Notes: generated from the letters alone by a model not told the origin. A stretch of DNA of 20,825 bases from an uncultured Eubacteriales bacterium (GCA_900545925.1 URAZ01000054.1:1-20825), one strand, 5' to 3'; shown: positions 1 to 7,729, counted from the first letter of the stretch. Made by a program: numbers and translations.

Positions 1-14
1 CGGAGGATTTGTTT

Positions 15-185
15 ATGTCTAATCTTCAAACTTGCTGGCGGCAAACGGTTTGTCAAAACCGTTTGCGGACGGCAAGTCCACAGGGGATAGCCGCTTTAGC
101 AGCGCAAGGGAGTGTAGCTCCCTTGACGGAACGAAGTGTCGAAACATTCTCGGTCGGGCAGTTTTCTTCTGCTGACCGGGAATGA
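15..185 (+). CDS. Possible 56-residue ORF in the transfer-origin region
   Basis: An ATG follows a good ribosome binding site (GGAGG at 2-6) and opens a 56-codon frame ending in TGA at 183-185. The product starts MSNLQTCWRQ and has no domain I recognise. The frame runs through two strong inverted repeats (34-59 and 108-126) and stops just before the oriT-like nick region, so the DNA may matter for structure rather than protein. Similar short frames beside relaxase genes of clostridial conjugative elements seem familiar, but I cannot confirm this. It could equally be non-coding. Confidence 0.3.
   Translation: MSNLQTCWRQTVCQNRLRTASPQGIAALAAQGSVAPLTERSVETFSVGQFSSADRE
34..59. repeat. Perfect 11-bp inverted repeat
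   Basis: The arms GCAAACGGTTT and AAACCGTTTGC enclose the loop GTCA. A partial outer dyad (CTTGC and GCAAG) extends it. It is the first of a series of hairpins (also 108-126, 198-230 and 232-250) packed into the first 250 bases, as expected for a relaxosome-binding region or a mobile-element end. Confidence 0.7.
108..126. repeat. Inverted repeat AAGGGAG/CTCCCTT
   Basis: A 7-bp perfect stem closes a five-base loop. It lies within the oriT-like block and has no T-run next to it, so a transcription terminator is unlikely. Confidence 0.55.
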
Positions 186-197
186 AGCTCCGCAGGA

Positions 198-234
198 CGC
201 ACTACTCTCGACAGAGAGTATAGAAGTGCGCCCT
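198..234 (+). other. Candidate oriT with RSF1010/pSK41-like nick sequence
   Basis: A 7-bp inverted repeat (TACTCTC, loop GACA, GAGAGTA; 203-220) is followed by TAGAAGTGCG|CCCT (221-234). From memory, IncQ plasmid RSF1010 and Gram-positive conjugative plasmids of the pSK41/pGO1 group have a short inverted repeat followed by an AAGTGCG|CCCT nick core, with cleavage after GTGCG. That puts the predicted nick between 230 and 231. An outer dyad CGCACT (198-203)/AGTGCG (225-230) overlaps the core. No relaxase gene is visible in the window; it would lie to the left or has been lost. Confidence 0.6.
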
Positions 235-250
235 TTAGTTCCTAAAGGGA
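232..250. repeat. Inverted repeat CCTTTAG/CTAAAGG after the nick core
   Basis: Near-perfect arms separated by three bases (TTC) begin inside the CCCT of the nick core. A hairpin immediately 3' of nic could act in termination of transfer or in relaxase recognition. The plus strand after it is T-rich, so a weak terminator is also possible. Confidence 0.5.
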
Positions 251-267
251 TTTTCCGTTTTCGCTTT

Positions 268-570
268 TCAGAAAATTCCTTTGTTATATTTGAACTGTCC
301 ATAGAGCATAAATCCCAAACCAACAACTACTCCCGGTAGGATGATAACTGCCATAGCGGTCTCGCTCCAAAACAAAGCAATGTACCCTAAGATAAAAGAT
401 ACTCCCATTATAAGCGTGCCTGTGCCAACGACTTTTCCGTACTTAGGTATATCCTCTTCTTTTACTTTTCGTCTGTTGTACGAATGTATCGTACTGATAT
501 TACCTTTGATGTTTGTAATGCCAAGCACAGAAATAAACAACCCCAAAATCAATAATATCAAATTATCCAT
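268..570 (-). CDS. Small membrane protein, DUF3784-like
   Basis: The 100-residue product has an N-terminal hydrophobic helix (about 4-20), a polar segment with SYNRRKVKEEDIPKYGK (about 30-46), and two further hydrophobic helices (about 49-68 and 72-92). This helix, charged loop, two-helix pattern is like DUF3784-type small membrane proteins of Firmicutes; the family call is tentative and no function is known. The start has a clear AGGAGG five bases upstream. It is the last gene of a three-gene unit beginning at 1112, separated from the XRE regulator gene by nine bases, so it is probably co-regulated by it. Confidence 0.65.
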   Translation of the reverse strand: MDNLILLILGLFISVLGITNIKGNISTIHSYNRRKVKEEDIPKYGKVVGTGTLIMGVSFILGYIALFWSETAMAVIILPGVVVGLGFMLYGQFKYNKGIF

Positions 571-579
571 GCTGTCCTC

Positions 580-786
580 CTAAAAATAGAATAGTTCTTC
601 GAATTTCTTATCTAAGGCAATGCAAAGGATAAGAGCTAACTTTGCTGTTGGGTTGAATTGCCCTGTTTCGATAGAACTGATAGTGTTTCTCGACACACCC
701 ACCATTTCTGCAAGCTGTGCTTGAGAAAGATTTGCTGCCATACGAACTTCCTTTAAGTGATTTTTCAGTTGTAATTGTTCTTTCAT
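580..786 (-). CDS. XRE-family transcriptional regulator (short, HTH only)
   Basis: A 68-residue protein consisting almost entirely of a Cro/C1-type helix-turn-helix: residues ~8-62 include LSQAQLAEMVGVSRNTISSIETGQ, read here as helix 2 (LSQAQLAEMVGV) and recognition helix (SRNTISSIETGQ), then a packing helix ending in FEELFYF. The short form without an effector domain is typical of YgzD/PlcR-like stand-alone regulators that pair with small membrane proteins on clostridial mobile elements. Its ATG overlaps the stop of the upstream membrane-protein gene (ATGA), which indicates translational coupling. It likely autoregulates the three-gene unit. Confidence 0.88.
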   Translation of the reverse strand: MKEQLQLKNHLKEVRMAANLSQAQLAEMVGVSRNTISSIETGQFNPTAKLALILCIALDKKFEELFYF

Positions 787-1112
787 ATTCTCACCTCTAA
801 AAGATGGCTAACAAATCCAACAAATGCCAAAATGGAAAGCACAAAAAACAGAACAGTCAAGACCAAATCGCTCTTTCGCTTCATTTTGATAAAACGAACT
901 AACCATTGTGTTGCAATAATGCTGAAGTATATAACCCACGGACTATAAATCATGGTATGAGCAAGCATAGAGGATAGTAAGGACAGGAGACAACACACTA
1001 AAGCACCTACTCTGCCTGCATGACTTCCTGCTTGATATATCACTTCTATTTCTGCTAAGTCTTTGTTCTTATGCTCTTTTCGACTTGCGTTTAAGATATC
1101 GTCCTTTTTCAT
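783..1112 (-). CDS. Membrane protein of an XRE-linked family (DUF6442-like)
   Basis: The 109-residue product has a charged N-terminus (MKKDDILNASRKEHKNKD) then a conserved-looking segment AEIEVIYQAGSHAGRVGALV leading into the first of three or four predicted transmembrane helices (about 34-54, 58-74 and 84-106). The charged start and QAG..AGRVGA junction recall the DUF6442 family, commonly encoded beside an XRE regulator; this is recalled, not searched. GGAGG lies seven bases before ATG. It is the first gene of the unit and has a consensus promoter upstream. Confidence 0.7.
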   Translation of the reverse strand: MKKDDILNASRKEHKNKDLAEIEVIYQAGSHAGRVGALVCCLLSLLSSMLAHTMIYSPWVIYFSIIATQWLVRFIKMKRKSDLVLTVLFFVLSILAFVGFVSHLLEVRI

Positions 1113-1150
1113 ATGAACACCTCCGCTCCAAGTTTTCTTTGCATATCCTA

Positions 1151-1179
1151 ATTATACCTTTGCCAAGTTCTCTTGTCAA
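1151..1179 (-). promoter_or_regulatory. Sigma-A promoter of the XRE/membrane unit
   Basis: On the minus strand, TTGACA (1179-1174), a 17-base spacer and TATAAT (1156-1151) match the consensus at both hexamers. It lies about 40 bases before the ribosome binding site of the 783-1112 gene and drives the three-gene unit. Confidence 0.85.
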
Positions 1180-1256
1180 TAGGTTTTGTGAAAAAGATAC
1201 AGTTCGTTCAGGAAATTCTGAACGCCCGAACTTTATTTGTCCAGGCGCTCTCAGTA

Positions 1257-1454
1257 TCAGTCATAAATCAGCTCAAACTTCACAACTTCCTCTGCCTGTG
1301 CCTTGCAAGCGTTCATCTGACGTACCCATTCCATTTGGTTTTCGGCTTTCAGTTGTTCGGTCACGCCGTTTTGCTTTGCCAGCGACCGCATGATCAGCTC
1401 CATGCGGTTTTGTGCCGCTTCGTCAATCTTAGCGCAATACTGTCTTACGACCAC
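1257..1454 (-). pseudogene. tnpV: 5'-truncated tnpV (transposon-encoded TnpV protein)
   Basis: The frame encodes about 65 residues including KIDEAAQNRMELIMRSL, GVTEQLKAENQMEWVRQMNA and the ending VVKFELIYD. This matches the C-terminal half of TnpV, a protein of roughly 110-120 residues carried by clostridial transposons. The N-terminal half is missing: upstream in frame there is no TnpV-like sequence and a stop near 1476, and the only in-frame start is a GTG without a ribosome binding site. The break lies between the pheT terminator (1484-1513) and about 1454, so the relic marks an old insertion or deletion scar just downstream of pheT. Confidence 0.75.
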
Positions 1455-1470
1455 CCGGCAATCTGCCGGG
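1454..1470. repeat. Small GC-rich hairpin next to the tnpV break
   Basis: CCCGGCA and TGCCGGG are separated by three bases. It sits exactly where TnpV homology stops, just downstream of the pheT terminator. No T-run follows on either strand. Confidence 0.45.
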
Positions 1471-1483
1471 GGTTCGTTTTACG

Positions 1484-1513
1484 AAAAGGACGTGCCACAC
1501 GGCACGTCCTTTT
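1484..1513 (-). terminator. Rho-independent terminator of pheST
   Basis: A perfect 13-bp stem (AAAAGGACGTGCC and its complement) with a four-base loop starts six bases after the pheT stop. The arm ends in TTTT on either strand, so it can work in both directions. Confidence 0.9.
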
Positions 1514-1519
1514 GCAGAT

Positions 1520-3904
1520 TTATCGCAGGGTAACACCGAGGTCGTTTTTAAGTTTTTCCAGAACGGCATTCGTGACGCCCGTGGTGTCCTCATCGGTGAG
1601 CGTGCGGTCGTCTGCGCGCAGTTCGAGACTGAACGCGACACTCTTTCTGCCCGGGGCAATGCCGGGGCCGCGGTAGATATCAAACAGCTGAATGGAGCGC
1701 AGCAGCTTGCCGCCCGCCTTCTTGATGCAGGCTTCGAGCATACCGACGGTCATCGCCTCGTCACATACCAGCGCAAGATCGCGGCTGACGGTCGGGAACT
1801 TGGGAAGGCTGTGGAATACGCGCTCCGGCGCAAGCGCAGACTGAAGCCCTGTGAAGTCCAGTTCTGCGACATAGACCTCGCCGCTGATGCCGTAACCCTC
1901 GGCGACCAGCGGGTGAATCTGGCCAATCACGCCAAGCTTCTTGCCGTCAATCATGATATCGGCGCAGCGGCCTGGGTGATAACTCGGGTTCTTCGTGTCC
2001 GCAACATAAGTTGCCGGGTGCACATTCAGCTGCTCAAGCAACGCATCGACCTCGCCCTTGAGCGTGAAGAAGTTTTCGTGTTCTCCGTAAGTGCCGAAGA
2101 TCATGCGTTTGGGCTCGTTCGGCAGTTTTTCACCCTCAACCGGCAGGTAGATCTTGCCGATCTCATAGAGTTTGACACCTTTGTTCTTGAAGGCAAAGTT
2201 GCGGGAGAGAATATCCAGCATACTTGGCAGAATGACCGTGCGCATGATGGATGTATCCTCACCAAGCGGGTTGACAAGCTTGACAGTCTTGCGAAGCGGG
2301 CTGTCAGCGGGGATGCGGATCGCGTCGAACGAAGACGGCGAAACGAAGGAGTAGGTGATGATCTCGCTGTAGCCAAGGGCTCTTGCGGCCGCGCCTGCGG
2401 CGTTCTCCAGCTTCTGCTCGTCAGAATAGCCGCCCATGGTGGTCGCGCCGCGCATGAGTGTCGTTTCAATGTTGTTATAGCCGTAATAACGGGCAACCTC
2501 TTCAGCAATATCAGCCATCACGCGAAGATCGGGCCGCCACGACGGGACTTGAATCATGCCGTCTACAACGGGAACTTCCTCACGGTGCAGATATTCGATC
2601 ATATCGGCTTCGGAGATATTTGTGCCGAGCAGTGCGTTGATACGCTCCGGCTCCAGCTTAACGGTGACAGGCTGCGGAACGTAGTTCAGAACGTCGATCA
2701 TGCCGTCCATGACTTCGCCCGCGCCAAGCAGTTCGACCAGTTCGCACGCACGGTTGACAGCGGGAACGGTCAGCATCGGGTCGATATCCTTTTCAAACTT
2801 TGCAGAAGCATCTGTGCGCATGCCGAGTGCCAGCGCTGTCTTGCGGATGGAAGAGCCGAGGAAGTTGGCAGATTCAAATACGACATCGACCGTATCGGCT
2901 ACGATTTCACTGTTTTCGCCGCCCATGACGCCTGCGAGGCCGACCGGCTTCGTCTCGTCGGCAATGACGAGCATATCGGGCTGGAGCACGCGCACGCTGC
3001 CGTCAAGCGTCGTGAGCGTCTTGTCCGCGCCTGCGCGGCGGACGACGATCTTACCGCCCTTAACATAGCGGTAGTCAAACGCGTGCATCGGCTGGCCGTA
3101 TTCGACCATGACATAATTCGTGATATCAACGATATTGTTGATTGGGCGGATGCCCGCCGAACGCAGACGCTGGCGCATCCACTTGGGGCTGGGCGCAATC
3201 TTGACATTGCGTACCATGCGGGCCGTATAGCGCGGGCACAGATCGTCCGCCTGCACATCAACATCAAGCAAATCGCAGAGATTTCCTTCTGCGCCGCCCT
3301 TGACGACCGGCTCATGGTGCTTCATCGGCACATTGAATGCGGCAGCCGTCTCACGGGCAAGGCCAATGAGCGAGTAGCAGTCCGGACGGTTGTTTGTGAT
3401 CTCAAATTCGACGATGGAATCATCGTTGCCGATGACGACGTTCATGTCCTCACCGACCTTGCAGCCTTCGTTGTTCAAAATCCAGATACCGTCTGCATAC
3501 GCCTCGGGGCAGTCGTGCTCTGTCAGACCGAGTTCCTTATACGAGCACAGCATGCCGCAGGACTCAACGCCGCGCAGTTTGCCCTTTGTGATGTGGATGC
3601 CGCCAGGCAGGTATGAATTGTGCTGCGCGACGGGGACCAGATCGCCTTCATGGACGTTTTGCGCACCGGTCACGATCTGCACCGGCTCACCGATGCCGCA
3701 GTCTACCATGCAGACCCACATATGGTCGGAGTTTTCATGCTTTTTCATCGATAGAACCTTGCCGACGACGACGTTTTTGATCTCCGCATCCATGCGTTCG
3801 GTCGTTTCAACCTTCTGACCGGCGAGGGTCATGACGGAGTCGTATTCTTTGTCAGTAGCCGTGATGTCAACGAATTCACGGAGCCATTTTCTCGAAATAT
3901 TCAT
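1520..3904 (-). CDS. pheT: Phenylalanyl-tRNA synthetase beta subunit
   Basis: A 794-residue protein of the usual length for bacterial PheRS beta. It forms an alpha2-beta2 enzyme with PheS that charges tRNA-Phe in the cytoplasm; the beta chain binds tRNA and edits Tyr-tRNA. Visible are the start MNISRKWLREFVD, an EMAP/OB-type tRNA-binding domain (about 40-150), the B3/4 editing region (about 210-390), B5 (about 405-480), the catalytic-like core (SFVSPSSFDAIRI, LVNPLGEDTSIMRT) and a C-terminal FDX-ACB domain starting near FHSLPKFPTVSRDLALVC. AAGGAGG precedes the ATG. It follows pheS by 12 bases and shares its T-box leader. Confidence 0.98.
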   Translation of the reverse strand: MNISRKWLREFVDITATDKEYDSVMTLAGQKVETTERMDAEIKNVVVGKVLSMKKHENSDHMWVCMVDCGIGEPVQIVTGAQNVHEGDLVPVAQHNSYLPGGIHITKGKLRGVESCGMLCSYKELGLTEHDCPEAYADGIWILNNEGCKVGEDMNVVIGNDDSIVEFEITNNRPDCYSLIGLARETAAAFNVPMKHHEPVVKGGAEGNLCDLLDVDVQADDLCPRYTARMVRNVKIAPSPKWMRQRLRSAGIRPINNIVDITNYVMVEYGQPMHAFDYRYVKGGKIVVRRAGADKTLTTLDGSVRVLQPDMLVIADETKPVGLAGVMGGENSEIVADTVDVVFESANFLGSSIRKTALALGMRTDASAKFEKDIDPMLTVPAVNRACELVELLGAGEVMDGMIDVLNYVPQPVTVKLEPERINALLGTNISEADMIEYLHREEVPVVDGMIQVPSWRPDLRVMADIAEEVARYYGYNNIETTLMRGATTMGGYSDEQKLENAAGAAARALGYSEIITYSFVSPSSFDAIRIPADSPLRKTVKLVNPLGEDTSIMRTVILPSMLDILSRNFAFKNKGVKLYEIGKIYLPVEGEKLPNEPKRMIFGTYGEHENFFTLKGEVDALLEQLNVHPATYVADTKNPSYHPGRCADIMIDGKKLGVIGQIHPLVAEGYGISGEVYVAELDFTGLQSALAPERVFHSLPKFPTVSRDLALVCDEAMTVGMLEACIKKAGGKLLRSIQLFDIYRGPGIAPGRKSVAFSLELRADDRTLTDEDTTGVTNAVLEKLKNDLGVTLR

Positions 3905-3916
3905 GTCGTACCCTCC

Positions 3917-4945
3917 TTAGAACTGAGACAGGAAGCGGATGTCGTTTTCAAAGATCATGCGCATATCGCTGATCTTGAACCGGCGCATGGCCATACGCTC
4001 AAGGCCGATGCCGAAGGCAAAGCCGGAATAGATTTCCGGGTCAATGCCACAGCCCGCGAGCACCTTCGGGTGTACCATGCCGGCGCCCAGCAGTTCAATC
4101 CAGCCTTCGCCTTTGCAGGTCGAACAGCCCTTGCCACGGCAGTTGAAGCACTGCACGTCAACCTCGCAGCTGGGTTCCGTGAACGGGAAGTGATGCGGAC
4201 GGAAGCGGACGACAGAGTCCTGCCCGTACATGGCCTTGATGAGCGTTTCAAGTGTGCCCTTCAGATCAGCCATTGTGATGCCCTTGTCGATGACAAGGCC
4301 TTCAATCTGGTGGAACATGGGGGAGTGCGTCGCGTCAACCTCGTCCTTGCGGTACACGCGGCCCGGAGCCAAAATACGGATCGGCGGCTGGCCGATGGCT
4401 TCCATGGCGCGAATCTGCATGGGGCTGGTCTGTGTGCGCAGGAGGACTTCTTCGTCATCTGTCACATAGAACGTGTCGCTGCGGTCACGGGAGGGGTGAT
4501 TCTCCGCAATGTTCAGTTTGGTGAAGTTATAGTCGGCAAGTTCAACCTCGGGGCCGTCAAGAATTTTGAAGCCCATGGAGATAAAAATATCCTTGGCCTC
4601 ATCGAGCGCTTTGTTCATCGGGTGGCGGTGGCCCAGCTGAACCGGAGTTCCGGGGATGGTCACGTCGATTGCCTCGGCCTCCAGCCTGGCTTCCATGGCC
4701 TTTTCCTTGAGTTCGGCACGGACAGACTCGATTTTTTCCTCAATGGCAGCGCGGACATTGTTCGCAGCCTGTCCCATAACGGGACGTTCCTCTGCAGACA
4801 GCTTGCCCATTGTCTTCAAAACACCGGTCAATTCACCTTTTTTGCCGAGAAAGCGCACGCGCAGCGCGTCCAATTCTCCGGCGTCCTTGACGCTCTCGAG
4901 CGCGCCGAGCGCTTCCTGCCGGATCTTTTCGAGTTGTTCCTTCAT
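3917..4945 (-). CDS. pheS: Phenylalanyl-tRNA synthetase alpha subunit
   Basis: A 342-residue catalytic subunit of PheRS. It activates phenylalanine with ATP and attaches it to tRNA-Phe. Class II signatures are clear: motif 2 region with GRVYRKDEVDATHSPMFHQ, the HPSRDRSDTFY segment, FPFTEPSCEV near the phenylalanine pocket, and motif 3 with GIGLERMAMRRF close to the C-terminus. The N-terminal ~90 residues are the coiled-coil tRNA-binding arm. I chose the ATG at 4945, which has AAGGAG nine bases upstream and gives the family's usual beginning MKEQLEKIRQEAL; a longer frame would add ten residues from inside the leader. First gene of the pheST operon. Confidence 0.98.
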   Translation of the reverse strand: MKEQLEKIRQEALGALESVKDAGELDALRVRFLGKKGELTGVLKTMGKLSAEERPVMGQAANNVRAAIEEKIESVRAELKEKAMEARLEAEAIDVTIPGTPVQLGHRHPMNKALDEAKDIFISMGFKILDGPEVELADYNFTKLNIAENHPSRDRSDTFYVTDDEEVLLRTQTSPMQIRAMEAIGQPPIRILAPGRVYRKDEVDATHSPMFHQIEGLVIDKGITMADLKGTLETLIKAMYGQDSVVRFRPHHFPFTEPSCEVDVQCFNCRGKGCSTCKGEGWIELLGAGMVHPKVLAGCGIDPEIYSGFAFGIGLERMAMRRFKISDMRMIFENDIRFLSQF

Positions 4946-4969
4946 AAACGAATACTCCTTTTCGTGATA

Positions 4970-5242
4970 ATACAAAAAAATAAGCCCTTCGCCCGAGATC
5001 GGGACGAAAGACCATGCTTCCGCGGTACCACCCGCTGTTCGCAGAAAAAATCTGCGCTGCTTTTTATGCCAGATAACGGCGGCAATAACCGGCGCGTCCT
5101 AGTAGGGAAGTGACCCGTTCAAACGGCTGCTCACGAGAGAAAGCCCTGTAGCCCCACCGGGAGGCGGTTTCCAGCAGTTCCGCCCTCTCTGTACCCGGCC
5201 CTTTCGGGCAGGACGCCTCGATCCACGCTTTTTCCATATATC
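4970..5242 (-). promoter_or_regulatory. T-box leader (tRNA-Phe sensing) of pheST
   Basis: The minus strand carries the T-box core GGGTGGTACCGCG (5033-5021), which pairs with the uncharged tRNA acceptor end. Just after it is a terminator hairpin: GTCTTTCG-U-CCCG pairing with CGGGCGAAGGGC, followed by TTATTTTTTT. The long upstream stem I region includes an AGAGAG element (about 5190-5183), and a hairpin CCGTT/AACGG lies between. A candidate UUC Phe specifier is at 5141-5139, but that triplet is uncertain. The known mechanism is that uncharged tRNA-Phe stabilises the antiterminator and switches on pheST. Confidence 0.93.
4973..5011 (-). terminator. T-box regulated terminator hairpin
   Basis: The stem pairs GTCTTTCG(U)CCCG with CGGGCGAAGGGC around the loop ATCT, with one bulged base and a few G-U pairs, then a T-run. 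It is the attenuation switch of the T-box leader, about 30 bases before the pheS start. Confidence 0.85.
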
Positions 5243-5248
5243 AGCTGC

Positions 5249-5277
5249 ATTTTAGCACACTAAACGTCGTTTGGCAA
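5249..5277 (-). promoter_or_regulatory. Sigma-A promoter of pheST
   Basis: On the minus strand, TTGCCA (5277-5272), a 17-base spacer and TAAAAT (5254-5249). Transcription would start near 5242, immediately before T-box stem I. Confidence 0.8.
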
Positions 5278-5615
5278 CAGCTTTTTCGGAAAAACAAAGA
5301 AAATCCGGCCTGAACGCCCCTGATCGTTCATCTGCTCAACGCCTTCGTTTTCATTTCATAAATTCAGGCTCTGCCGCTCATCTTTCACAGAAAGTCAGCA
5401 GAGCCTTTTTATGCTTACTATATATACAGTGATATATCCGAACCAACAAGCTTGAAAATACACTTTGCGATTTAAGCAAATAAATACAAATACAAAAAGA
5501 CATTACCGACCGTAAAAGTCAGTAATGCCTTTTTATTATTTTTATTATTTTTAAGATAATCTATCCATATGCCACTCAGACTCGTTTAAAGAGGTCTGGT
5601 AGTTCACTAATGCAA
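5278..5615. other. Gene-free stretch between pheST and guaA with two hairpins
   Basis: I see no credible gene here. It holds the guaA terminator (5501-5527) and an orphan hairpin at 5367-5405: GGCTCTGC/GCAGAGCC with an inner CTTTC/GAAAG stem, followed on the plus strand by TTTTT although no plus-strand gene ends there. The rest is AT-rich and featureless by eye. Confidence 0.6.
5501..5527 (-). terminator. Terminator of xpt-guaA (bidirectional look)
   Basis: CATTACcGAC and GTCaGTAATG form an imperfect stem. On the minus strand it is followed by TCTTTTTGTATTT and on the plus strand by CCTTTTTATTATTTTT. It lies about 90 bases after the guaA stop. Confidence 0.75.
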
Positions 5616-7151
5616 TCATTCCCACTCAATCGTCGCTGGCGGTTTGCTGGTGATGTCGTAGCAGATGCGATTGATGCCACGGACTTCGTTGACGATGCGG
5701 ACGGAGATCCGGTCGAGGATGTCGTAGGGAATGCGCGACCAATCTGCGGTCATGAAATCACTTGTATTCACTGCGCGCAGGGCCAGCGTATAATCATACG
5801 TCCGACCGTCGCCCATGACACCGACGGAGCGCATGGAGGTGAGCACGGCGAAATACTGGCTGAGGCTGCGGGCAAGACCGGCTTTGGCGATTTCGTCGCG
5901 GAAAATGAAATCCGCGTCGCGTAGCGTATCGAGTTTTTCCTTCGTGATATCGCCGATTACGCGGATGGCAAGGCCGGGGCCGGGGAAGGGCTGGCGCATG
6001 ACCAGGTACTCAGGCAAACCGAGTTCGCGGCCAAGCTGGCGTACCTCGTCCTTGAACAGCATGCGCAGCGGCTCGATGATCTCTTTGAAGTCAACATAAT
6101 CTGGAAGGCCGCCAACGTTGTGATGGCTCTTGATGACGGCGGATTTGCCGAGGCCGGACTCGATCACGTCCGGATAGATTGTACCCTGTACAAGGTAGTC
6201 AACTGCACCGATTTTTTTTGCTTCCGATTCAAAGACACGGATGAATTCTTCACCAATAATTTTGCGCTTCGTCTCCGGATCAGAAACGCCGGAAAGTTTC
6301 GATAAGAAGCGTTCTTCGGCGTTGACGCGGATAAATTGAATATCCCACTTGTTGAACGCGGCTTCTACTTCGTCGCCCTCATTTTTGCGCATCAGGCCGT
6401 GATCGACGAACACGCAGGTAAGCTGGCTGCCGATAGCCTCCGCCATGAGCGCTGCCGCAACGGAGGAATCTACGCCGCCGGACAGCGCAAGCAGCGCGCG
6501 GCCGGAGCCAACCTTTTCACGAATGGAGCGGATCGCAGTCTGGCGGTAGTCTGCCATCGTCCAATCACCGGACGCGCCACAGACGGTATAGAGGAACCGG
6601 CGGAGCATTTCACTGCCTTCTACCGTATGCTGTACCTCCGGATGGAACTGGACGCCGTACAGCCTCTTCTCCGGGCACGCCATCGCGGCTGTGGGGCACA
6701 CGGCGGTCTTCGCTGTGACGGTGAAGCCGTCCGGTACCCGGGAAATATAATCGCCGTGGCTCATCCACGTCACGCTGGACGCGGGGAGGTCTTGGAAGAT
6801 TGCGCTGTGTGTGTCAAACTCAGTCAGCGTCTTGCCATATTCGCGGGCGGTCGCTTCCGTCGCTGCTGCAACAGTGCCACCCAGCGAATATGCCATGAGC
6901 TGGCATCCGTAGCAGATGCCAAGAACGGGGATCCCGAGCGCAAACAGCGCCGGGTCCACGCGCAGGGAAACGGATTCATAAACACTCTGCGGGCCGCCGG
7001 AGAGAATAATGCCGATGGGGGCAATCTTCTCAATCTCAGCAGGGGAGATGGAGCAAGGCTTGACCTCGCAGTATACGTTCTGCTCACGCACACGGCGTGC
7101 AATCAGCTGACTGTACTGCGCGCCGAAGTCCAGAATCAGAACAGTCTCCAT
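5616..7151 (-). CDS. guaA: GMP synthase (glutamine-hydrolysing)
   Basis: A 511-residue cytoplasmic enzyme converting XMP, ATP and glutamine to GMP (EC 6.3.5.2), the last step of guanylate synthesis. Class I glutamine amidotransferase domain at ~1-190: start METVLILDFGAQYSQLIARR, nucleophile Cys80 in GICYGCQ, and the QFHPEV His/Glu pair. ATP pyrophosphatase domain with the P-loop ALSGGVDSSVAAAL near 225. The C-terminal dimerisation domain ends in the family signature TSKPPATIEWE. Its ATG shares a base with the xpt stop (TAATG), so translation is coupled and the pair forms a purine salvage/synthesis operon under the upstream guanine riboswitch. Confidence 0.98.
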   Translation of the reverse strand: METVLILDFGAQYSQLIARRVREQNVYCEVKPCSISPAEIEKIAPIGIILSGGPQSVYESVSLRVDPALFALGIPVLGICYGCQLMAYSLGGTVAAATEATAREYGKTLTEFDTHSAIFQDLPASSVTWMSHGDYISRVPDGFTVTAKTAVCPTAAMACPEKRLYGVQFHPEVQHTVEGSEMLRRFLYTVCGASGDWTMADYRQTAIRSIREKVGSGRALLALSGGVDSSVAAALMAEAIGSQLTCVFVDHGLMRKNEGDEVEAAFNKWDIQFIRVNAEERFLSKLSGVSDPETKRKIIGEEFIRVFESEAKKIGAVDYLVQGTIYPDVIESGLGKSAVIKSHHNVGGLPDYVDFKEIIEPLRMLFKDEVRQLGRELGLPEYLVMRQPFPGPGLAIRVIGDITKEKLDTLRDADFIFRDEIAKAGLARSLSQYFAVLTSMRSVGVMGDGRTYDYTLALRAVNTSDFMTADWSRIPYDILDRISVRIVNEVRGINRICYDITSKPPATIEWE

Positions 7152-7729
7152 TATGCTTCCTCCCGGAATACGATGTGGCCTGGCTCCGCGCTTTCGATGA
7201 TAGCGAGCGAGTGCAGGTTCACGCCCGCCGCGCGCAGCTTGTCGCCGCCGCCCTGGAAGCCCTTTTCAACGGCGCAGCCGATACCGACCAGTTCAGCACC
7301 TGCAGCCTGCACGATTTCACACAGACCGCGCAGCGCTTCGCCGCGCGCAAGAAAATCATCGATCACAAGCACGCGGTCGCCAGGATGGATCCACTCCTTG
7401 GAGACAAGCAGCGTGACCTTTTTCTTGTAAGTATAGGAAAAAATCTCACTCTGGTACAGGCCGCCTTCGATGTTGTCGCTCTTGGCCTTTTTCGCATAAA
7501 CCATGGGTTTGCCGTACCGGTACGCGCAGATCGCGGAAAGGGCAATGCCGCTGGCTTCTGCGGTCAGAATGAGATCTACGTTATTGAGATCAAAATATTT
7601 TTTGAATTCATCTGCAATGCGTCCCATGAATGCGCAATCGACGCGGTGATTGAGAAACCCGTCAACCTTTACAATGTTTCCGGGCAGAATCTTGCCCTCC
7701 TTGACAATGCGATCCTTCAACTCCTGCAT
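7151..7729 (-). CDS. xpt: Xanthine phosphoribosyltransferase
   Basis: A 192-residue type I phosphoribosyltransferase that makes XMP from xanthine and PRPP; XMP is then the substrate of the downstream GuaA. The start MQELKDRIVKEGKILPGN and KVDGFLNHRVDCAFM match the Xpt family. The PRPP-binding loop is VLVIDDFLARGEALRGL, and the purine-side segment is ESAEPGHIVF near the C-terminus. I chose the ATG at 7729, which has GGAGG six bases upstream and gives the family length; the frame extends 46 codons further up into the riboswitch region, which is not coding. Confidence 0.96.
   Translation of the reverse strand: MQELKDRIVKEGKILPGNIVKVDGFLNHRVDCAFMGRIADEFKKYFDLNNVDLILTAEASGIALSAICAYRYGKPMVYAKKAKSDNIEGGLYQSEIFSYTYKKKVTLLVSKEWIHPGDRVLVIDDFLARGEALRGLCEIVQAAGAELVGIGCAVEKGFQGGGDKLRAAGVNLHSLAIIESAEPGHIVFREEA

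Noticed and set aside
136..339. 67-residue plus-strand frame over the oriT-like region
   Set aside because: It has no ribosome binding site and spans the nick hairpins and the 3' end of the opposing membrane-protein gene.
1811..3616. 601-residue plus-strand open frame
   Set aside because: It is antisense to pheT, has no ribosome binding site or recognisable motif, and reflects the GC-rich codon use of pheT.
4070..7430. Long plus-strand frames at 4070-5113 and 6336-7430
   Set aside because: They are antisense to pheS/T-box and to guaA-xpt, both of which are well supported.
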